From Lathyrus oleraceus (Eukaryota > Streptophyta > Magnoliopsida > Fabales > Fabaceae), in assembly GCF_024323335.1 (NCBI RefSeq), contig NC_066580.1, forward strand, positions 261,313,332 to 261,377,331: a stretch of 64,000 nucleotides of DNA, in the 5' to 3' direction. The notes below the pieces were generated by a model. It had not been told where the DNA came from and made no database searches. It was given only the letters and a program-made list of their open reading frames with translations. The translations under genes were made by a program, and so were the position numbers. Shown piece after piece: positions 45,101-55,506 of the stretch (the first letter of the stretch is position 1; each line of letters opens with the position of its first letter).

Positions 45101-47036
45101 TTCTTCTTTTTCTTTTTGACCAATGAGTTAATGATTGGTGGTTAACCTTGACATATGAGGGGGCTTAACCTTCTTTGATCCAAATCAAATTCATCTTGAT
45201 CAAAGATCAAGTGAATTTCTTTGCATTAGAGATAGGTTGCTTCTTGGTCTAGCAAAAAACCTAAATCCATACAAGGTCATTCTTCTTTTCTTTTGGCATG
45301 GCAAGTTGTAGGAGTTTGGCTTACTAGTCATGATCTCTAACTTGTGTTTATTTGCCTATAGTGTTATTGACCGACCTCAGATAGGTGTGACTACTACATT
45401 AGTTCACTTATGATTGCTTAACATAGCGCTAAATTTCCTTATGGCACACTAACACTAACTACTAATCACTAACTTTTAATTCAAGCATTTAATTCTTGAA
45501 ATTTACTTTAATGCAATTTAATTTCTTGCTCATTAATTCATTTGTCTTTGCCCTTTACTCACTTGAGCTCATGTTTATGTTAATGCAATTTGTCTTTTGC
45601 TCACTTGAGCATATTATTGTGTATATACTATTGTCTTGTGCTTTGTTTTATTTTGTTTGTGTGAACCCAATGCAAATGGAGAAAGGACTTAGATTTAGGA
45701 CCTCACCTATGCTAAATGGAGTTTGAAGAGAAACTAGGCCTCATGCCTTTAGAATGCTAAAAAGAAAAATTGTCAAAGAGCAACTAGGCCTCATGCCTTT
45801 AGAATGCTTAATCTTGAAGATGCCATTGAAAGGACCCTTAATTCTAAACTCACTCTTGTCCATTCTTTCTATTGTATTGTGGAACTTTTTGATTTATGTA
45901 TTCTTGTGTTAGGGATACCAAACTTGAGCTACTTAGAAGGACCATTGTCATGAGCATAAAAAATGAGAGAGACAAGTCCAATTGGAAGATTCATAGGAGC
46001 TTGATTGATTGTTTAATTGATTGCTTGAGTTATTTGCTTATTGATTGCTAAGTCCAAAATAAAGGAGCAACTTGGATCATCTTTATGATCTCAAGAAGGG
46101 AACTCCAAGTGGTTTTATTTCTCTTCCTTCATCTTTGCATGTTTAGGACCTAGCCCTTCTCTTCTTCTCTCCACTCTAACCCAAGCCAAACTTTTTGTGC
46201 AAACATCAACATTGCTTTCAAAATTAGAAACCTAGGCACCATGCCTTTGATTTTTTTAAACTCTTTTCATAACACTTATTTTGAATTGAATCCTAAGTCA
46301 ACTTTGACCTTACTTTGTGAATACTTTTCGTTTGTAAATATAACTCACTCAAATGTTTTTGTGGTTCCAATGGCCACTTTTGCCAAAGCTTTTTCATAAA
46401 CATTAGCTATTAGGTTTGCGTTATCTAGGATGTTGATATAATACTCACCTATATCCTTAGTGATGGACTATAAGTTTTCCATGCTTATTATAGGGTTAAC
46501 CCCTCACTAGCATGTGGAAGCTCTCCTCACATGGTGGATTTGTGGTTTTAGGTTGAGTTTTCTCCCTTTGATAACAAAAGACCTTAAGGCTTTTGACCAA
46601 TCAATTCACCAACTTCTTTTGAGATTTTTACCCCGAACTACGAGGTTTTGATCCTACATTTATGATGGTACGTAGGCAATGGGTTTATCCATTCAAACAC
46701 AAAATTGTAAATAACTTGTATATTCTTTTCTCATCTCCCCAGTCATGTTTGCACAAATATTTTTCACAAATACCAACCTACCTTACAACATTTGTAAAAA
46801 GGGCTTCCTTAGAGTATTAAGGATGTTTTGGGTGTTTAAAACCTTCCCATTGCATAACAAACCCCCTTACCCAGATCTCTGACATTTTTATTAGTTTTTG
46901 ATTTGATAAAACTTCTCGGTTTTTGTTCGCTTTCTAACCTTTCCTTTGGATAAATAGAAGTGCGGTGGCGACTCGAATTGTATGATTTACTTTTGATTTA
47001 GTTAATAAATCTAAAGGTAACGAATACCCCGCTATA
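42128..47036 (+). mobile_element. Ogre 5' LTR, about 4.9 kb
   Basis: Begins TGTAAGACCCTAATTTTGAC and ends near ccccgctata just before the primer site. The length matches Ogre LTRs of about 5 kb described in pea and vetch. Many short frames inside (for example 43459-43656) are non-coding. The exact 3' end is uncertain by a few bases because the expected terminal CA has changed. Confidence 0.88.
43647..43656 (+). promoter_or_regulatory. Probable Ogre promoter TATA box
   Basis: CTATAAATAG in a GC-richer stretch of the LTR, followed by a pyrimidine-rich leader (ttcatttctcttcaaacttc). A transcription start about 30 bp downstream would be expected. Confidence 0.55.
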
Positions 47037-47042
47037 AAAAAG

Positions 47043-47060
47043 TGGTGACTCTACTGGGGA
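47043..47060 (+). other. Ogre primer binding site, tRNA-Arg type
   Basis: TGGTGACTCTACTGGGGA differs at few positions from the Ogre site TGGCGACTCTGCTGGGGA, which pairs with tRNA-Arg. Confidence 0.8.
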
Positions 47061-47959
47061 TGATTTACCTAGTGGGTTTTGCCTACTTTTTACCTTTGTT
47101 GTATTGTATGTTTATATTATTTGTGACATATTTTTGTGCAAATTTGGGATTACTGTATTGTTTGTAATGTATAAATTGCTTGATATATCAATTGCTTGTG
47201 TGCTTGGTGCTCTCTTGTAAGATGAGTTCTATACCCGAACTCGAGTGCACTTATGATAGGAGAATGACATAGTCTTGTTGACTTGTGTGGAGTTATTCCT
47301 TAGCAAGTTGACTTGCAAGCCCATTCACTTGGTGGAGGTTATGTTGGGATCAATAATGTCACACGAGTAGTCGTGGTTAGGCATTACTCTTTCCAATATA
47401 TGCCTTAGAAGCCAAGGACCTTAGATTACCTAGCCCATCTTGGCCTATTCTAGGACGTAGTGTGAAGGTCATTCAAGTGTAAGATTTGATACGATTGTTA
47501 CGCGATACTACACTCATAAGAGTCTCTCTTGAGAATAATTTTGGAATACGAGTAGTCGTTTATCCGATAATATCTGAAAGATGAGATGATGACTATGGGA
47601 ACCTCTTGTAGAAGATGATCGTCAGGTTTAACCATAGTACACTCCCTTTGGGTGGTTCTTAACCGAGACTCCATGCTCGTGACTTGCAACAAACCCTTGA
47701 TTCACGGTTGATCCGTTCTTGTATACCCTTAATATCAATGGAACTTGGGTGTTGATAAGGTGTAAACCTCAATCCACCAAAATGGATGATTGATATTAAG
47801 GATGACTTGATCTATCACGTGACCTTTGTATGGTATGATTTGCTTGATCCTTGAGTATGATTGTTGCATCCATGCATTCATGCATTCATACACATCCATA
47901 TCATCAACAATGAGAAAATTTTCAAGGAACTTAAGAGATCTATTTGCAAATTTTCAGAC
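47061..47959 (+). other. Ogre 5' untranslated leader
   Basis: About 900 bp between primer site and ORF1 with several short upstream ATGs and no gene I can support. Confidence 0.6.
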
Positions 47960-49411
47960 ATGGATAAGCCAAGAAGGAATACGAAGAAGTACAGTTTCAT
48001 ACAACCCGACTTGAAAGAGTTAAGGAGTTTGACATCCTATGTATTAGACCCCTTGGAGTTCAAAGCTCGTCATGGGAAGCTTCTGTCTATTCTTGCTACT
48101 CAAGTGGATGAAGGTCTGATGAGTGTGTTGGTGCAGTTCTATGATCCCTTGTACCGTTGCTTCACTTTTCCGGATTTCCAGCTTTTGCCTACACTTGAGG
48201 AGTATGCCTATCTTGTGGATATACCTATTCTAGATCAATTTCCGTTCAGTGGCTTGGAGAGAGTTCCTTCTTCCCAAGAGATTGTTGATCTGTTGCATAT
48301 AGATGAATCTATTGTTGGTGCTCATATGACTACCAAAGGTGGAATTCAAGGTCTCCCATCTGATTTCCTCATTGCTCAAGCTACTATGTTTAGGAAGGCC
48401 ATGAGTGAGGATGCCTTTGAGGCCATATTTGTACTTCTCATCTACGGGCTCGTGTTATTCCCCAACATCGACAAGTTTGTGGATGTGAATGTCATTAGGA
48501 TTTTCTCTACTCTTAATCTCGTTCCTACTCTATTGGGTGACACTTATTTCTCTTTGCATATGAGGAATGCAAAGGGTGGTGGTACCATTGTGTGATGTTT
48601 GCCTCAGTTGTACAAGTGGTTTATTTCGCACTTGCCACAGACGCTCGCCTTCAAGGAGAACAAAGAATGTCTACGGTGGTCCACGAGACTTATGTCTCTC
48701 ACTATTGATGATATCTTTTGGTATAACCGTGTGTATGATGGTGTGCAGATTATCGATTCTTGTGGTGAATTCTCCAACGTGCCTCTTCTTGGTACATGTG
48801 GTGGAATTAACTACAACCCTATTTTGGCACGTCGTCAACTTGGGTTCCCCTTAAACGATAAACCTAATAACATTTTGTTAGAAGGTGTGTTCTTTCAAGA
48901 GAGTAAAGATCCCCAAAACTTGAAGGGCAGGATGGTCCGCGCTTGGCGCAAGATCCATAAGAAGGGAAGGAAAGAGCTTGGTCCGAAGAATTGTATTGCT
49001 TTGGAACCCTATACCTCGTGGGTTAGGAGGAGAGCTTCTGAGTACCGCATGCCCTATGACTACCCGAGACCTACACCTATGGTTATGGCTGGGCCTTCAA
49101 CCCTTCCTAACCAAGGAGTAGAGGAGTTGAGAGATGAAGACCGTTCGCGTGCTTGGGTCCGCGAGCGAGAGGAGCTACTTCAGCAGCTTAGAGGTATGGA
49201 TGCATTGATAGAGTTTCTGGAGCATCAGGTTATCGACGAGCCAGATGATGTGGTGACTTCTCTTCTTCCTCAGTCTTCCAGGTTTTGGAAGAGGAAGTAT
49301 GACCGACTCGCCAAGGAGAAGGCGGATATGGAGGTAGCCTATGAGAGGGAGATGAAGAGGCTTCGTGCAACTTATCTTCTGGTCTCGAGAGCTTTGGATG
49401 ACTGTTTCTAG
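47960..49411 (+). pseudogene. Ogre ORF1 protein (plant mobile domain-like), one stop
   Basis: Start chosen at ATG 47960 (MDKPRRNTKKYSFIQPDLKE), where similarity to other Ogre ORF1 proteins begins; the earlier in-frame ATG at 47861 gives a histidine/isoleucine run without similarity. The N-terminal two-thirds (LDPLEFKARHGKLLSIL, FTFPDFQLLPTLEEYAYLVD) resembles the plant-mobile-domain/DUF7745 fold. The C-terminus is a charged coiled coil (REREELLQQLRG, then LAKEKADMEVAYEREMKRLR). A single TGA at 48593-48595 splits the frame; everything else is open over 484 codons. Function in Ogre is unknown. It is separate from gag-pol and sits between the primer site and gag, as in all Ogre elements. Confidence 0.85.
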
Positions 49412-49689
49412 GGTTCCATAGGATGTTCATTTTCCTTCTCTCTTGTATTGTATTTGATTACTAAAACTGTACTTCTTTGGTGTAAATTTTTTCCAGATAT
49501 TATTGATATGATTATTCCATATATGTCTAATGATTAATATTTCCAAATATTTGCAAATAGATCTCTAAAGTTCCTCTGATTAAAAATAAATCATATGTAC
49601 AAGCATTGCATGCATCATGTGCATAAGTAGGTTTTGTTCCAGGCTTCTTGATCAGTGGTCTAACTCTGTGTTCTTCATTTATTTTGAAG
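49412..49689 (+). other. ORF1 to gag spacer
   Basis: AT-rich spacer of about 280 bp; only unremarkable sequence seen. Confidence 0.5.
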
Positions 49690-51523
49690 ACAAGTTGACG
49701 CACCGATACTATACCAGAGCCAACTCATCGAAGCTAATGGATCACCTCAAACAAGAAAACAGAGAAATCAAGGAGGAAGTGGCAAGATTGACTGCCCTGA
49801 TGGAGTCATTCTTGGCCGCCCAAAGCCAGTCTTCTCCAACGCCTTCAACTCCTCCCTAGAGGACGGTCATTTCAGAGGTTGCTTCCTCTACCGTGCCTGC
49901 TGCCAGTGCTCACTTTACTCCATCTGCTATGCCAGCCGGGTTTCCCTGGGGGATGCCTGCTAATTTTGTTCTAGAGGGTCTCGCCCCTACTTTTGCTTCT
50001 CTGCCGGCATCTAGCCCGATCCTTGCTGTGCCACCTCCAGTCGTGCATACTTTGCTGAGAGTTGATGACACCATTTATCACTCTGAGCCATCTGAGGGCC
50101 CAGATATGTACGAGAAAATGGACACTATGAATGATCAATTCCTTGAGCTGCGCAAGGAACTTAAAACTCTCAGAGGGAAGGACCTCTTCGGCAAATCTGC
50201 TGCTGAGTTATGTCTCGTGCCTAATGTCAAGATTCCTATCAAATTCAAAGTGCCTGACTTTGAAAAGTACAAAGGAAACACTTGCCTGCTCATCCATCTT
50301 GTGATGTATGCACGCAAGATGTCGACTCACACCGACAACGATCAACTCCTGATCCACTACTTCCAGGACAGCCTGTCCGGTGCCGCATTGAGATGGTATA
50401 TGAGCCTGGATAATGCGAACATCCGCTCCTTCAACGACCTTGGCGAAGCCTTCGTCAAGCAATACAAGTACAACGTTGATATGGCTCCCGATAGGGACCA
50501 ACTGAGGGTTATGTCCCAAAAGGAGAAAGAAACATTTAAGGAGTACGCCCAAAGGTGGCGCGAATTGGCTGCACAGATTGTACCCCCGCTCGAAGAAAAG
50601 GAAATGACGAAGATCTTTCTCAAGACTTTAAGCTCTTTCTACTACGAGCGGATGATTGCTAACTCTCCTTCTGATTTCACCGAGATGGTGAATATGGGGA
50701 TGCGTTTAGAAGAAGGAGTTAGGGAAGGGCGCCTGACCAAAGAAGAAGGCTCTTCTGCCAAATGTTATGGGGCGTTTGCCAAGAAGAAAGATGGAGAGGT
50801 ACATGTTGTATCCTCCCATGTCAAATCAAGAAGACCCTCTGTAAAGAGGAAGACTGTGCGTCCGACCAGTAACTAGCACCAGGTGGCTCATATAGCACCT
50901 GCTTTCAGTGAAAACCAACATTATCAACATCAGAACCATCAACAGCAACATCAACAGTATCAGCAACAACATCATTGTCCTCAACAGCAGGCCTACCAGC
51001 CTCGAAACAACAATCAAACCAGCATTAGCTATGATAGGAAAAGGGTCACTTTTGATCCTATTCCAATGACCTACGCTGAATTATATCCTTCATTGATTGA
51101 AAGGAAGCTGATCACTCCACGTGACCCACCTGCTATACCAACCAATCCTCAGTGGTGGTATAAGCCCGAGCTTCATTGTGTTTATCATTCCGGTGCTCCC
51201 GGACATGATGTGGAGAACTGTTACCCTCTCAAGACCAAGGTTCAAGACCTTGTTAGAAGCGGTATTTTGTTTTTCGAGGACGTAGGTCCTAATGTGAAGA
51301 AGAACCCATTGCCCGAGCATGGGAAGTCTGCTGTTAATATGGTTCAGGGTTACCCTGGTAAATACAAGGTCAGATATGTCAATCATATCAAACAATCTCT
51401 AGTCGAGATGCATAGGCTGTTATGTGGATACAGTCACTATGAGCATGACCACGACAGCTGCCGTGTATGCACTTCAATGAGAGGGGAGGTCGTCAAGTCA
51501 GGAAAGACATCCAAGAAATGCTA
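49690..51523 (+). pseudogene. gag: Ogre gag
   Basis: Begins near YYTRANSSKLMDHLKQENRE with a short coiled coil (REIKEEVARLTALMES). A proline/alanine-rich linker follows, then the retrotransposon gag domain (FKVPDFEKYKGN, LSGAALRWYMSLDNANIRSF, FVKQYKYNVDMAPDRDQL, FKEYAQRWRELAAQIVPPL). A Q/H-rich segment (about 50930-51000) and a cysteine/histidine motif (CVYHSGAPGHDVENC, near 51177) complete it. Stops at 49857-49859 and 50874-50876 are in the same frame; a frameshift near 51475 leads into the next segment. In live Ogre elements gag and pol form one long frame. Confidence 0.85.
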
Positions 51524-53033
51524 GATCAGGGTGTGATCGAGATACTTCAGAATCATGATGAGGACGAAGTTAATGTTATATCCCCTGTGTTCAGATTGCC
51601 TCAGCTTGTTGTTGTCAGATATGATGGCAGCAAACAGAAGGTCTCTCCTACTCTCATTATTAAGCCAACTGGCCCTGTTCCATACTCTTCTGACAAGGCT
51701 GTTCCCTATCGATATAATGCAGTTGCATTAGAAGATGGGAAGGAGGTGCCCCTACCCTCCACTTCTGTAACCAATATTTCTGATGTTAATGGTTTGACCC
51801 GCAGTGGTCGTGTTTTCTCGGCGCCGCCAAAACCCCAGGTTGACACCAGAAGAACCGATGCTGCTAATAGTGCTACCCGTCCTATGGGGGATTCTTCTTC
51901 TTCTCCGAATCCGGCACTTGCAGTTGACAGACCTGCCTTAACTGCTAGAGCTCCTATCCCTGCTGGCCAGAATGGCATGTTAAGAGAGGACTGTGATGAG
52001 ATGTTGAGGCTCATCAAGAGGAACGAGTATAATGTTGTAGATCAGCTGCTACAAACACCTTCAAAGATATCTGTGTTGTCTTTGTTGATGAACTCCGAGA
52101 AGCTTTGCAGAAGGTGTTGCACGTGGCGTACGTGGATCACGACGTCACCATAGAACAGTTTGATAACATTGTTGCAAACATTACTGCTTGTAACAACCTG
52201 AGCTTTTGCGATGCTGATCTTCCCGAGGAGGGAATGAACCACAATTTGACACTTCACATCTCTATGAACTGCAAGGATGATGCCTTATCTAACATGCTGG
52301 TAGACACAGGATCATCGCTGAATGTGTTGCCAAAATCCACTATGGCGAAACTTTCTTACCAGGGGCCTCCCATGAGGCAGAGTGGAGTGGTCGTTAAAGC
52401 TTTTGATGGATCCCGAAAGACTGTGATTGGCGAGGTTGAACTCCCAATCAAGATAGGACCTAGTGATTTCCAGATCACTTTTTAGGTTATGGATATCCAC
52501 CCATCATATAACTGTTTGTTAGGCAGACCATTGATTCACGAGGCAGGCGCCGTGACATGCACCCTACACCAAAAGTTGAAGTTCGTGAAGAACAAGAAGT
52601 TGGTGGTGGTAGGGGGAGAGAAGGCTCTCTTGGTAAGCCATTTGTCTTCCTTTTCTTATATTGATGCTAAGGATGAGGTTGGGACGCCGTTCCAAGCCTT
52701 ATCTGTTGCTGAGCCTTCTAAGAAAGGAACTTCTTCATTTGCATCCTACAATGATGCGAAGTTGGCCATTGAGCATGGCGCAACTACTGGTTTAGGACAT
52801 ATGATTAAGCTGGAAGACAATAAATTCTGGGCTGGCATAAGGTATTCTTCAGGAACTTTCAACAAGCACGGTCTATTTCAGAGTGGTGGTTTCATCCACA
52901 CGGTCGAAGACCAAGAAGCTGCTGCTATAGTGGAAGATGATGTAGAGGAGGATTCTGGCAACTTTGTCATCCCTGGAGGAGTCTGCAATAATTGGGTCGC
53001 TGTTGATGTTCCAACAGTTGTCCATAAGTCCAC
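51524..53033 (+). pseudogene. pro: Ogre gag-pol linker and protease
   Basis: The linker (51524-52090) contains VISPVFRLPQLVVVRYDGS and a serine/proline-rich stretch. A frameshift near 52085 leads to the protease domain with an intact active site, LVDTGSSLNVLPKSTM (near 52300), and the flap-side KAFDGSRKTVIGEVELPI. A single TAG at 52483-52485 is followed in the same frame by MDIHPSYNCLLGRPLIHEAG, the conserved end of the domain. The frame then stays open to 53033, where an intron donor interrupts it. Without splicing a TAA would follow at once. Confidence 0.85.
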
Positions 53034-53300
53034 GTAATGTTCATTTTTGTTTAAAAACCCTTCTCCCATGCCAAAAGGAGAAGTGATGACATTGTTGGCA
53101 CATAAATACAATGATATTCATTCAATAATTACATGTTAAGTGTTTGTTTTTCCAAATTATTTTCACTTTTTTCTTTTTTGCATGAAATTGGTGATCACTA
53201 AAAAACCCTAAAAAGAGAATAAAATCAATCTTTTCATCTGCATAATGAGTTTCCTTGGTTGAATTCTAAAATCTCTTTTATATCCAAAATCATTATGCAG
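53034..53300 (+). other. Ogre intron between protease and reverse transcriptase
   Basis: Donor GTAATG at 53034 and acceptor TTATGCAG at 53293-53300, 267 bp, AT-rich with pyrimidine runs. The upstream exon ends in AC and the downstream exon starts with G TTG ATC, so joining keeps the reading frame exactly and bypasses the TAA at 53035. An intron at this place is a known hallmark of Ogre elements. Confidence 0.85.
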
Positions 53301-54064
53301 GTTGATCAAACCCATTGAACATAATGATCCAACACCATCTCCCAACTTTGAGTTCCCTGTATTTGAGGCCGAAGAAGATGTTGTTGAAGAGATTCCTGAT
53401 GAGATTACCCGTCTGCTTTAGCATGAAGAAAAGATCATTCAGCCACATCTTGAGAATCTGGAAACAATCAACTTGGGGTCTGAAGATTGGGGCACTCCTG
53501 GAAGAGTCTGTGAAGAAGGGGTTGATTGAGTTGCTACGAGAATATGTCGACGTCTTTGCCTGGTCATATGAAGACATGCCTGGTCTGGATACTGATATCG
53601 TGCAACATTTCCTGCCTTTGAAGTCGGAGTGTGCGCCTGTGAAGAAAAAGCTCAGAAGAACTCATCTTGATATGGCAGTGAAGATTAAAGAAGAAGTTTA
53701 GAAGCAAATTGATGCAGGGTTTCTGGTGACTTCTACATATCCTCAATGGGTGGCCAATATTGTGCCTGTGCCTAAGAAAGATGGAAAGTATGAATGTGTA
53801 TGGACTATCGAGACTTGAATAAAGCTAGTCTGAAAGATGATTTTCCTCTATGACATATTGATATGTTGGTAGATAATACAGCTAAATTCAATGTCTTCTC
53901 ATTTATGGACGGATTTTCCGGTTATAATCAGATCAAAATGGCACCCGAGGATATGGAGAAGACAACATTCATCACACATTGGGGAACATTCTGTTATCGA
54001 GTGATGCCCTTCGGCTTGAAGAACGCCGGAGCCACGTATCAATGAGCTATGACTACCTTGTTTC
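53301..54064 (+). pseudogene. pol: Ogre reverse transcriptase, N-terminal part
   Basis: Exon 2 begins LIKPIEHNDPTPSPNFEFPV, then an acidic linker. After a TAG near 53419 and a frameshift near 53480 come GLIELLREYVDVFAWSYEDM and PGLDTDIVQHFLPL. Then RT motifs: WVANIVPVPKKDGK, YRDLNKASLKDDFPL (with a stop after), FSFMDGFSGYNQIKMAPEDM and THWGTFCYRVMPFGLKNAGA. The frame is lost at a TGA in the next motif, and at 54065 the SIRE-type LTR begins, before the catalytic Y/F-x-DD box. Truncated by insertion. Confidence 0.88.
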
Positions 54065-55061
54065 TGAAGGTGAGAAAAACAAGAAAGGGGGGTTTGAACT
54101 ATTTCAGAAATTAAAAGCTTTTTCACAAGTAAAAACACACAGAATTTTATACTGGTTCGCTTATAAAACAAAGCTACTCCAGTCCACCCGGCCAAGGTGA
54201 TTTCGCCTTCAAAAAGGACTTAATCCACTAATCTTGAAAGATTAATACAACCAAACGTCTAAGAGAATGATCTCTTAGTCCTCTCAAGTATACAAACTAC
54301 GCAGAGTCACTTGAGAAACAAAAGCAATTTAGCAAAATAAATTTGTAATAGAAAGTGCTTCTAAGAGTAAGCAAGTATTACAACAGAATATTTGAGCAGG
54401 AGTTTTCACGCATGAGCAGCAGCGCGTGAAAGATTGAGAGAGAGTATGAATTACTTTTCTGTGCGTTGTTGTGTTTTTCTCAATGAGGTAGGCTGTCCTT
54501 TATATAATAGTGAGAAGGACCGTTGGAGTGATGACAGAATATTGGTCTTTGATGAGCATTCAATGTCATTACTTTTGTGTTTCTTGCCATAACCATGTTG
54601 TCTCCCTGAATAACTTCTTTCTAAAAATACTTCATTTCCATATTGAGAAATTCTTTCCGTTACTCTTTCTGGATTTGGTGAATCTTCATCAGAGTCTTTG
54701 TTATATCAGAGTCATGCGTCAGAAGGAGATTAAGTTGAAGTTACATCAGAGCTTCTCAGAGTACTAGTCTTCTAGATCATCAGAACTAAGACCAGTGGAT
54801 GTTTAGAGCTTCTGGTTATTTTTACTGTCTTGCTTTGCTCAGATTCAGAACTTCTTGGGCGCACTTCTTCCTCAGATGCGTCTGATCTTCTAGTAATTTG
54901 TATCTGATCAAAGTTTGTATATGATAAAATGATCAGAGTCCTTTGTTACTGTTCAAAGTCCTGCACACTTAGAAAAATTTCGTTAGGATGCCATTTTGGT
55001 TTCATCCTTTGTTATCATCAAAATCCTGGAATTCTATTGTAGAACTAATTTTGTTCTTACA
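54065..55061 (-). mobile_element. SIRE-type 3' LTR, 997 bp
   Basis: On the minus strand it starts TGTAAGAACAAAATTAG at 55061 and ends TTTTTCTCACCTTCA at 54065. A TATA box (CTATTATATAAAGG) lies near 54498-54511. The internal side is bounded by a purine tract (AAAAAGGGGGAGAT, 55062-55075). Confidence 0.9.
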
Positions 55062-55075
55062 ATCTCCCCCTTTTT
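55062..55075 (-). other. Polypurine tract of the SIRE-type element
   Basis: The minus strand reads AAAAAGGGGGAGAT directly before the LTR start TGTAAG. Confidence 0.85.
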
Positions 55076-55506
55076 TATGATGACAAAACAATCTTAATTC
55101 AGAGATGAAAAATTTTTAGATAAGAGTTTTAGATCAGATAGAAGTGAGCTCCCCCTGATATAAGTCTGGGAGTTCAGAAGTTCTTACCGGACCTTCCATG
55201 AGATGGTGTTTCTAGATACTCTTTTGCAAATTTCTAAGTTAAAAGGATTAGAAACAATGTTTGCAGAGTACTGATAAGAGTTAGATATGTTTTCATTAGA
55301 GCTGTTTTTAGTTCTCCCCGTTTTTGTCAGAATCAAAAAGACTTAGTGAAATGAAGAAGCAAAAATATATATAGATATATTCACAGATGCCAGAAGCACA
55401 GATAACAAACAACAGCTAGAGAACAGAAATAAAAAACAAGCAAGACAGAAAGCAACAAGCAAATTAGAGCAACAAGCAAAAGAACACATAAACAAGTCCT
55501 AGGTGC

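Larger units (their letters stand above)
42128..54064 (+). mobile_element. Ogre element (Ty3/gypsy, Tat lineage), 5' 12 kb
   Basis: LTR, tRNA-Arg-type primer site, extra ORF1 before gag, gag, protease, an intron, then RT: this order is specific to Ogre/Tat elements of legumes. The element is interrupted within RT at 54064 by the SIRE-type element. The rest (RT end, RNase H, integrase, 3' LTR) must lie beyond 64000. Coding parts are broken by a handful of stops and frameshifts, so it is dead but fairly young. Confidence 0.92.
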
